From NCBI RefSeq assembly GCF_030408035.1, contig NZ_JASDCF010000016.1, positions 1-64,000 of the forward strand: 64,000 bases of DNA, read 5' to 3'. Under the pieces are notes generated by a model. That model was not told the origin of the DNA. It searched no databases and worked only from the letters and a program-made list of their open reading frames with translations. Shown here one piece after another: positions 54,371-62,700 of this stretch. The stretch is from Psychrobacter sp. APC 3426 (GTDB lineage: Bacteria; Pseudomonadota; Gammaproteobacteria; Pseudomonadales; Moraxellaceae). The translations under genes and the position numbers were made by a program. Within the stretch, counting starts at the first letter, position 1; each line of letters opens with the position of its first letter.

Positions 54371-55160
54371 CGAACGGTCCCATACGAGCAACTGATTCGT
54401 TAAGCGGCTTGCCTGCAATCAGTAAAAACCTTGCGCCCTTGTCCCCACTCGTCACGCTCACAGTATCGCCTTTACTTAGTATCGCTAAGTTTTTAGCGCT
54501 CACTTTTTCAACATTTTGCACTGCCACTTCACCTTCTATCACATAAATAAAGGCATTGTGATCAATTGCTAATGACTGCTCAAAACCTGTATTAGCAGGT
54601 AGGCTGACATCCATATAGGTAGGATACGTGTACTGATTTATGACTGGTCCTACCGTACCTTGATTGGTCTCGCCTGCGATGACTCGAATCTCAGTGCCAT
54701 TCTCACGGTGCTCAAGTGGCGTGGATTCCGGCGGAAACTCTTGATACTCAGGCTCACCCATTTTTGCTTTGGCTGGCAAATTCACCCACAGCTGAAACCC
54801 TTTTAACAGGCCTTCTTCTTGCTCTGGCATCTCTGAATGCAAAATACCTTTAGCAGCAGTCATCCATTGTACGCCGCCCGGCTCAATTACGCCTTCGTTA
54901 CCAGCATTGTCCTTATGACGCATACGACCATTCAACAGATAAGTCACCGTCTCAAAACCACGATGCGGATGTGTGGGGAAGCCAGCGACATAGTCATCAG
55001 CATCGTCACTCTCGAAGCAATCAAGCATCAGAAAAGGATCTAACATATCGAGCTGAGGGGTGCCAATAATACGAGTTAATTTTACCCCAGCGCCGTCCGA
55101 AGTCGGCATACCAGGCAACTGCTGTAAGATTGTACGATTCTGTTCAGATGTAGTACTCAT
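54288..55160 (-). CDS. pirin-family bicupin protein
   Basis: A 290-residue protein. The metal-binding cupin motif reads GFPTHPHRGFETVTYLLNGRMRHKDNAGNEG (His and Glu ligands), with EMPEQEEGLLKGFQLWVNLPAK further on. A second cupin half follows (about 165-260, FIYVIEGEVAVQ). The C-terminus GPFVMNTQAEIRQAVEDFHSGKF is normal, but the last six residues (APVACQH) are encoded in the overlapping TVP38 remnant, so the original end was lost at the same junction. Some pirins act as quercetin dioxygenases or redox-sensing regulators; the role here is open. Confidence 0.88.
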   Translation of the reverse strand: MSTTSEQNRTILQQLPGMPTSDGAGVKLTRIIGTPQLDMLDPFLMLDCFESDDADDYVAGFPTHPHRGFETVTYLLNGRMRHKDNAGNEGVIEPGGVQWMTAAKGILHSEMPEQEEGLLKGFQLWVNLPAKAKMGEPEYQEFPPESTPLEHRENGTEIRVIAGETNQGTVGPVINQYTYPTYMDVSLPANTGFEQSLAIDHNAFIYVIEGEVAVQNVEKVSAKNLAILSKGDTVSVTSGDKGARFLLIAGKPLNESVARMGPFVMNTQAEIRQAVEDFHSGKFAPVACQH

Positions 55161-55392
55161 ACTTGTACTCCTATATTTTTATTCAATACTTGCAATCCAT
55201 ATTGGATTATTTCTACATGAATACTATATGGGGTAATCAATGACTATATAAACAGGGTAAATAGCAAAACAGAGTTCTTATTTTGAGAACGTTCTCACCG
55301 GTCATTCTGCTTAGCTGACTTAACGGTCTGTCCTTAATAAGCTTTTCAAACAATGAAAAGTTTATGGACACTAAAAGCATAACACTATAGAG

Positions 55393-56802
55393 CTATGTCT
55401 GACTGGCACTCCAAGCACTCATGCCGCCAAGATAAATATCAACCTTATCAAAACCTCGGCTTACCAGCCAACCTGCCGCAACTGTTGCGCGTTGGCCACT
55501 GGCACACATCAATGTATAGTGGCAATCTTTGTCCAACTCAGTCCAGCGCTCGTTTAGATGTCCCACATAGATATGCTTTGACCCTTCTATGGCGTCGGCT
55601 GCTCGTTCATCAGCATCTCGGACATCCAGCAATATCCAACCGCTATTATTAAAATGAGCCGCGCTCTCACTACGAGCATTCGTAATCATCTTAGCAAATG
55701 ATGGGTCATCAAGACGTCTTTTCACCTCGTCGGTACCAATCATCTGGATTTGTGCCATCTGTTCTCCTTGCTTGGCAGCTGCAATGACGCCCACATAACC
55801 ACCGACGATATCATCGAGCGCGATTCTCACCAGATGCTCCATTGCAGTGGCAAGCTGCTCTTCATCAGAGGCAACCAGCACCGAGCACTCCCCATCACCG
55901 ATGAACCATCCGGCAAAAGCAGAAATCATCCCTACTGGCAAGCTCATGGCATTAGGGAAATGACCGGATGCATAAGCCATCGGCTCCCGAATATCGATAA
56001 TGTGCTCAGCATCACAGTCTTTGAATTGCTGTAACGACAGGTTGCGTGGGCGCATGACAGATGGTGGTGCCTCACCACCCTCCATATTCAAACGCTCCAT
56101 GAGTCTAAAGTACGGTGGCTGATAATGATTTTCACTGACTTTGAATTGCATAAAGGCGTCTCGGTCCATAATCTGTAGACGCGGGTTATTCAATCTTTCA
56201 TGACCGACAGTAGAGAACTCTCGTTCTGCCATACCCGAGCCGCAAACAGAACCTGCACCATGAGCAGGATAGATAATCGCTTGATCACCAAGCGCTAATA
56301 TCTTTTGTAGCGAATCATAAAGCAGACCTGCCACCTCCTCGCGCCTCTCTGGATAAAAATCTGTGCGACCCACGTCACCTACGAATAACGCATCGCCTGT
56401 AAATACTCCAACGGCTCTATCTGGATAAGCCGTATCAAATAGAGCATAGGCAAGATGGTCATCAGTGTGCCCAGGCGTTTCTATCACTCGAACCTCAAGC
56501 TGACCGATGGCAAAGCAGTCACCATGATGCGCCGTCTGCGCATAGACAATGGGCTTCTCTGGATTCGGACCATGAAGTACGGTCGCCCCCGTTATTTGTG
56601 CCAAAGTGGGAGCACCAGAGACCAAGTCTTCATTGCGATGGGTTTCGAATATATGAGTAATCTCAAGCCCTGCCGCACGTGCTTTTTCAACATAAATTGC
56701 ACAATCACGACGTGGGTCAATCACTGCGGCTTGATTACCTGAACCTATTAGATAGGACAAATGCGACAATCCAGGTGTTTTTATTTTTTCGAGCAGCATC
56801 AC
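55393..56802 (-). CDS. MBL-fold hydrolase fused to two rhodanese domains (persulfide-metabolism type)
   Basis: A 469-residue protein. Residues 1-250 form a metallo-beta-lactamase fold with GHTDDHLAYALFD (H112), VFTGDALFVGDVGRTDF (D137) and IYPAHGAGS. The first metal motif is THRNEDLVSG (H55, N57, E58, D59) in place of HxHxDH. A first rhodanese domain (about 265-345) lacks a catalytic Cys. The second (about 375-466) has C433 in the loop CASGQRA. Such fusions (persulfide dioxygenase/rhodanese, CstB-like) oxidise or transfer sulfane sulfur. The motif change occurs in part of the family, so activity is likely but unproven. Confidence 0.85.
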   Translation of the reverse strand: MMLLEKIKTPGLSHLSYLIGSGNQAAVIDPRRDCAIYVEKARAAGLEITHIFETHRNEDLVSGAPTLAQITGATVLHGPNPEKPIVYAQTAHHGDCFAIGQLEVRVIETPGHTDDHLAYALFDTAYPDRAVGVFTGDALFVGDVGRTDFYPERREEVAGLLYDSLQKILALGDQAIIYPAHGAGSVCGSGMAEREFSTVGHERLNNPRLQIMDRDAFMQFKVSENHYQPPYFRLMERLNMEGGEAPPSVMRPRNLSLQQFKDCDAEHIIDIREPMAYASGHFPNAMSLPVGMISAFAGWFIGDGECSVLVASDEEQLATAMEHLVRIALDDIVGGYVGVIAAAKQGEQMAQIQMIGTDEVKRRLDDPSFAKMITNARSESAAHFNNSGWILLDVRDADERAADAIEGSKHIYVGHLNERWTELDKDCHYTLMCASGQRATVAAGWLVSRGFDKVDIYLGGMSAWSASQT

Positions 56803-57073
56803 CGTATCCCTTATTAGCTATATCATTACAGAAACGGCTACTTATCAATTACAGCAGAAAGTGTCCTATAGCCAATATATTTAGTCCGTTTATATTTTGA
56901 ATGGATGTATCAAGTTCTAAAAGTTAGCATAGACTATGGATGCCCATCAATATATAACAACATATATATACATAGCGGTCTTTATGTAGCTTTATGACCG
57001 CCAGATAGCAGCAATAAACGCTACGCTTAATGAGACAGTTTTTAAGGGTTTTTTAATAATTGCATGGCAAAAA
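56803..57073. other. gap before the NhaC terminator
   Basis: AT-rich, with an atatatata-containing stretch (56950-56972). No gene seen. It holds the promoter of the MBL-rhodanese gene. Confidence 0.35.
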
Positions 57074-57097
57074 AATCGGCCTGCGAACAGACCGATT
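57074..57097 (-). terminator. terminator of the NhaC-type antiporter gene
   Basis: On the minus strand, AATCGGTCTG pairs with CAGGCCGATT (one mismatch) around a TTCG loop and is followed by TTTTTTGCC. Confidence 0.85.
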
Positions 57098-57172
57098 AAT
57101 AGGTTGATAGTTGATAAACTGATGCTTGATAAGTGATGGTTAACCATTCATGTCAGGCATCAGAGCAGCACT

Positions 57173-58582
57173 TTATGTCATGCGTTTATCAGTGGCAGGA
57201 CTATTTAGACGACTAATCGTAATACCGCTAAAACCGAATATTAAGGTCAGCAGTAGCGACAGATAACAAAAGAACGCGTAAGGCAGATAATCAAGCACTG
57301 GCACGCCTAACGCTTGGCTGATAAATACGCCACACACACTCCAAGGCACCAGCGGATTGATGACAGTTCCTGCATCTTCGATAGTGCGTGATAGGTTCTT
57401 AGGATGTAAATTCAAACGTTCGAATGTCTGACGAAAGGCCGTTCCTGATAACAATATACTCAAATACTGCTCACCAATTAACACGTTGATACTCAGCGCA
57501 GACATGGCAGCGGCAAATATCGCACGCCCTGATGTGGTTAGTGATTGTTTTATACCTGACAACAGCGCTGGCAAGATGCCTAATGCGGTCATCAGTCCAC
57601 CAAGACTCAGTGCCAATACCACAATCGCTTGGGTAAAGAAAATACTTTGCACACCGCCACGCGATATCATGCCGCCCACTTCGCCTAACTCTAACGACTC
57701 CGCTGGTGTATAACCTGCAAACAGATAACCACCCAGCTGCCCAATGCTAGGCGTGCTATGAAAATAGGTGACAATCAGTGCCACAACAATAGTGCAGATA
57801 ATCGTATAAATGGCATTAACGCGAAATACCGCCAATCCAACCAACACTATGAAAGGCAATATCGCATAACTATGTACTAGGCCACTATCTATCAGCTGAC
57901 CCTGCAAAACAGTCACTTGGCTTAAATCAGAGCTAACCGTCTGCCCAGAGAAAAACCAAAAAAGTATGACAGTCAATATCCATGCAGGTACGGTGGTATA
58001 CATCATATTGCGAATATGAGCAAATAGGTCAATGCCCACCACCGATGATGCGATAGTACAAGTATCAGATAACGGCGACATCTTATCACCAAAAAAAGCG
58101 CCCGACACCACAGCTCCTGCGGCGATAGCGACGTTGGCATCAAAAGCATGACTCATTCCAATAAACGCCACCCCCAATGTCGCTGCTGTGGTCAAACTGC
58201 TGCCTAAGGCAACCCCAATAATAGAGGTCAATACAAATGCGGAGATATAATAATACTCTGGCGATATCAGCTCAAAGCCAAAATACATCAGTGTCGGTAT
58301 AGCACCTGACATCATCAGTGCAGCCACCATCAAACCGATAAAAAAGAACAGATATATCGCACCGATACCACTCATAACGCCAGACGCCATTTGCGCCTGC
58401 ATGTCATCGAAGCTCAATCCTTTGATAAGACCAATGGCCAGTAGCACACAAATAGCGAGTACTAGTGAGAGGTGTGGCACCCAACCAAAACCAATCATGG
58501 TGACACCCATGACAGCAATGACAATGACACAAATTATAAATGCCAGTTGAGTGGAAATTTGAGTTAACATTTTTGGCGACAT
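57173..58582 (-). CDS. nhaC: Na+/H+ antiporter, NhaC family
   Basis: A 469-residue inner-membrane protein with about 11-12 helices. The start is the ATG at 58580-58582, with AGGA seven bases upstream. Family blocks: GLIKGLSFDDMQAQMASGVMSG, AAGAVVSGAFFGDKMSPLSDTCTIASSVVGIDLFAHIRNMMYT (the most conserved NhaC segment), and ILLSGTAFRQTFERLNLHPKNLSRTIEDAGTVINPLVPWSVCGVF. It exchanges Na+ for H+; closely related NhaC members exchange other solutes (malate/lactate type), so the substrate is not certain. Single gene. Confidence 0.88.
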   Translation of the reverse strand: MSPKMLTQISTQLAFIICVIVIAVMGVTMIGFGWVPHLSLVLAICVLLAIGLIKGLSFDDMQAQMASGVMSGIGAIYLFFFIGLMVAALMMSGAIPTLMYFGFELISPEYYYISAFVLTSIIGVALGSSLTTAATLGVAFIGMSHAFDANVAIAAGAVVSGAFFGDKMSPLSDTCTIASSVVGIDLFAHIRNMMYTTVPAWILTVILFWFFSGQTVSSDLSQVTVLQGQLIDSGLVHSYAILPFIVLVGLAVFRVNAIYTIICTIVVALIVTYFHSTPSIGQLGGYLFAGYTPAESLELGEVGGMISRGGVQSIFFTQAIVVLALSLGGLMTALGILPALLSGIKQSLTTSGRAIFAAAMSALSINVLIGEQYLSILLSGTAFRQTFERLNLHPKNLSRTIEDAGTVINPLVPWSVCGVFISQALGVPVLDYLPYAFFCYLSLLLTLIFGFSGITISRLNSPATDKRMT

Positions 58583-58725
58583 CACACATCCTTAGATAAC
58601 CAGTGGATTCTGGTATTGGGTCGGCTTTGAGTGTGACAAGTTTAATGAGTTGCTGTCATTTTTGCCACCCTGATTACTTACTAAGTAGATTATCAGCCTT
58701 ATTACAATGCTTCTTTAGACATAAA

Positions 58726-58786
58726 AAAGGGCTATATGGAGATTCTAACCAACTTCAAACTGGTTGTAGTCTCTATATAGCCCTTT
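58726..58786 (-). terminator. terminator of the TetR gene
   Basis: A long imperfect hairpin: aaagggctatatggaga with tctctatatagcccttt (one G-U), enclosing aacca / tggtt. On the minus strand a TTTTTT run follows. It also lies 3' of the intergenic region before nhaC. Confidence 0.75.
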
Positions 58787-58828
58787 CTATCTGAATGAAT
58801 CTTAAATGTTGCTAAAGTTAAGTATTGT

Positions 58829-59440
58829 CTAGGTGCTAATCGTCGTATCAAGACGCATGGCTTCGATAGACAACGCCATATCCTCAGCGAGTGACTGTAC
58901 AGCAGCACTGTCGACATCACGCTGCGCAAACGCACGCAGTCCCATCACCTCTGCTTGTAGTCGTCGTCCAAGCCGCGTCACATCCGCTTTACTATCAAGC
59001 TCGCCTAATCGCTGAGCTGCCGTAAAATATTCTATAAAGCGAGTTTCCATACCTGCCAGTAGCATCTCAACTTTTTGTAATGCCGCCTGCTCACGAGCAC
59101 CGAGCTCTAACAAGCTTTTTACTAGCATGCAAGCTCGGCTAGGTAGATCCTTTTCACGAATACCACCTAGCTGACGTACATAAGCCGCCAAACCTAGCAG
59201 TGGCGATTCATGATTGCTCAGTATACGCTCAAGCTCAGTCAATCCTGAACGAGCATAATACTCTAACGCTTCTTGAAACAATCCATCTTTACTACCAAAT
59301 GCAGCGTAGATACTGCCTGGGCGCATATCTAGCGCTTGCTCTATGTCCTTTAAAGAGGTTGCGTGAAAGCCTTTTTGCCAAAACAGCTTTAGCGCTCGCT
59401 CTAACGCATCTTGACGATTATAAAGTGCAGTACGTGACAT
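58829..59440 (-). CDS. TetR-family transcriptional regulator
   Basis: A 203-residue regulator from the ATG at 59438-59440 (GGGA six bases upstream); four more residues are possible. The helix-turn-helix is at about 5-50: ALERALKLFWQKGFHATSLKDIEQALDMRPGSIYAAFGSKDGLFQEAL. The C-terminal ligand domain has the SRACMLVKSLLELGARE segment, similar to the AcrR/'TetR_C_6'-like type often seen near redox or alkene-reducing genes. No operator or target is evident nearby; the adhesin gene lies on the same strand upstream of it and nhaC downstream. Confidence 0.87.
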   Translation of the reverse strand: MSRTALYNRQDALERALKLFWQKGFHATSLKDIEQALDMRPGSIYAAFGSKDGLFQEALEYYARSGLTELERILSNHESPLLGLAAYVRQLGGIREKDLPSRACMLVKSLLELGAREQAALQKVEMLLAGMETRFIEYFTAAQRLGELDSKADVTRLGRRLQAEVMGLRAFAQRDVDSAAVQSLAEDMALSIEAMRLDTTIST

Positions 59441-59672
59441 AATATATCCCACTTAAAAAGCCGTAATCTCATAAGGAGTCACTGCTACAAAATTTGAATG
59501 ACTATTCAATTTTATCCTGTCTATTAACGCCAGTCTAGTAGAGTTGGTTTACAGCACTGTTTATCGAAGATTAAGAACTTTTGATTGAGTGCGCTTAATC
59601 TTTGCTACTGCTAATTTGTCCATGAATAAGCTCCTTTTCCGTAAACTTATTTTAGAACGGGACACTAAGCCT

Positions 59673-59707
59673 AAAAGAAGCAAGACATCTAATGCCTTGC
59701 TTCTTTT
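59673..59707 (-). terminator. terminator of the adhesin gene
   Basis: aaaagaagcaag (59673-59684) pairs perfectly with cttgcttctttt (59696-59707) around an 11-nt loop. It sits 30 bp past the adhesin stop, with T-tracts on both strands. Confidence 0.8.
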
Positions 59708-59737
59708 TTTTATTAACCATCTACTTAATTGGTTTGA

Positions 59738-62700
59738 TTAGTCAAAGTGAAAACCTGCACCAATCGAACCACCTGCATTGCCTTGAGTATCTGCGGTACC
59801 ATTTATTTTCATGACCCAACGACCGTCATTAGATAATTTAGAGAAGCCGATAGCCACTGCGCTTTCTCCGTTATAAGTACCAATACCACCACCGATCAAT
59901 GACTTGCCTGGAATAAAGGCTTGTGGCAATGAAGACATGGCCATGGCTGCCGAGATACCCGCGTTTGCGTCATCTTCAACTTCACCAATCTTGTAGCCTA
60001 AATCGTTCATATTATTATTAAGCCTGTTATCAAGTGCACTTAATTGACCGATATTAACAGCATCTGTCGCTGCGACACCATCAGCAACTCCAGTAATAGT
60101 CTTGCCACCTGCATAGATCCCGTCTGTAGTCATGCTAGGCCCAGTCTCAACATTACCTGCATATATGCCAGCTGCCGTCATACTAGGACCGCCCGCAATA
60201 CTGACACCACTATTATTAATCGTCGTATTGCCAGTGGTGACACTATCTATGTTGATATTGCCATTGAGATCGAACTTGATACTACTACCTTGTGCTGTGG
60301 TGGTAATGTTGTTGCCACCTTTGAAGCTGAGCACATTACCGTCACCTACCGGTTTGTTGATATTAGCACCGCTATCTGCACCAAAGTTGAGACCTGCATC
60401 AATTTTATCCTTATTAACCTTGATGTTGGTCGTGTTGGTTTCGATATTTGTAGTATTCGTTACGATATCGGCCGTGTTGGTAGCAATGTTAGTCGTATTG
60501 GTCTCGATATTGGTGGTATTCGTTTGAATATTTTCATTAATAATGGTTTCACCTCGTTTGATAGAAGCAATCGCACCATCAATATTATTCTCACCTGTAC
60601 CACCGATATTATTATTGGTAAAGGTTCCATCTACAGGATTGTAGACTGTATCTCCTCCAATAATACTACTAATACCACTGCCTTGAGCGTAGAGCTGACC
60701 ACCATTGATAGCATCTTGACTGCTCTCAGAGACATCACCATTCATTACATTAGTAATTTTGGTGCCAGCAGCATCGATACCGGCTTTAGTGACACTAGGG
60801 CCACCTACAATGGTCAGACCATCGCTAGTCATCGTACTATCACCCGTTTGCAAACTATCAACGGAGATATCCCGATTTAGATCAAAGCTGATATCATTTA
60901 CGTCTGCCGCTCGACCTGCTTGACGCGCCAAACTACCATTAGCAAGTGTTCTGGAAATCGTGATATTGCCATCTCTGCTGTTTATATCAACAGCACTGCC
61001 TTGTTTGACCATGGTAGCGTTATCACCTTGTGCACTCAAACCCCAACCTTGATCTAGAGAATAGGTTGCTGCCTCTAACTGCCCAACCGTAGCAGCGTCA
61101 GTAAAATCAATACCTGCTGCAACGTTAGTGATTCGGTTAAAGCCGTTATTTAGGCCACCCGCTCCCAATATAACAGTGTCCTCGGGCTTGTTACCAATAA
61201 ACGTAAAGCCAGTATTATTCATAATGGTATTACCAATCTGAATATTACCCTCGTCGCTTAAGTTCAATTGGTTATTAAGCTTGACTTGAACACCAGTAGT
61301 AGAGGCTATGGTTGTGATATTGCTATCCCCAGTGACATTGATGGTATCACCTAAGGCAAACTGCTGAGCGTTATCACTATTACCATCACCAATATAGATC
61401 CCTTTAGCAATCTCATCATTAGTCATGGTGAGCTGTGCAAAGTTTACAGCATCGGTTGGCGCAATACCTTGAGCAACCTTAATAATTCTATTGTTACCAT
61501 TATCAAGACCTTCGTTACTCAACGTGATAGTTTCGTTAGGGCCATCAGTGATAGTGATACCTGCATTGTTAAGTACTGTACTTTCCATTCGTACACTACC
61601 AGTTTCACCAAGTCTGACGTCTTTATTCAGCTTGACGTTTAGGTTACCATCTTCATCAGCAACGACACCGATATTGTTCTCAGTTAAATCTGTCGCGCCA
61701 CCTTGGATGGTCAGCGTCTCACCTAACTTACGATTGACGATAACTGTGGTATCGTCTCCTGTGAAATCAAGTCCCAAGTCGACTGTGCTGTTGGTTGCAT
61801 TTAATTGTCTAATATTAACGGCATCCGTGTCTTCTTCACCATCACCTACGTTAGTGATTATATTGCCGCCATTGTTTAGACCGTTATTACTTAGCGTGAC
61901 GGTTTGGTTACTGCCACCTACCAGAGTGACACCGTCATTGTTCAGCAATGTATCGCCTGTAGTCACACTAGTGAAGACAACCTCATCTGTTGTAGCGATT
62001 TTGATTCCGCCATTATCTTCTGATAAAACAATGTTGCTGCCAGTGACAAAGTTGGCTTTATTGTCAGTTTTATCAAGTGTCTTGACGTCATTACCATTGA
62101 TTTGCGTCACTATTTTTTGCATGGCACTATCCGCTTTAAGCAGGCTGTCCTTACTAGCTTGGCTTAGATCAACCGCATAATCAGTCAGGTTATTTGTTGT
62201 ATCAGTAGTAGAACTTACTTCTACTGCAGCAGAACCTGCCGAGGTTTTAGAGCCATTGGCATTAACGGTATAAACATCTTGACCATTACCACCTGTGGTT
62301 TTCACAACGTCAGCAACGTTAGTACCTGCGGCCACTTCTGTTTTAGCAGCTGCAGAGAAACCTTCAAGCTGACTGAAGTTAACCGCATCTAATGGGTCTA
62401 CACCATCATCAACATTCACAATCCTTCTGTTTCCAGCGTTAATACCGCCACTCTTAGTGATGCTTGGACCATTCAGGATGGTCAAACCATTGCTAGTTAA
62501 AGCTGCGCTAGAAGGATTGAATGGGTTTAAACCTGTGACTGTGACACCTGCACCGCTGACCGTAGTAACGCCACCCGTTAGCAATCCACCTGTCACCATG
62601 CCAAGGCGATTAACGTTAGTACCACTTAATAAGTTACCTGTGGTGACAGTACCGTTATTGCCTAAATCTAGATTGTCATTGAGCGCAATCTCTACAGTGC

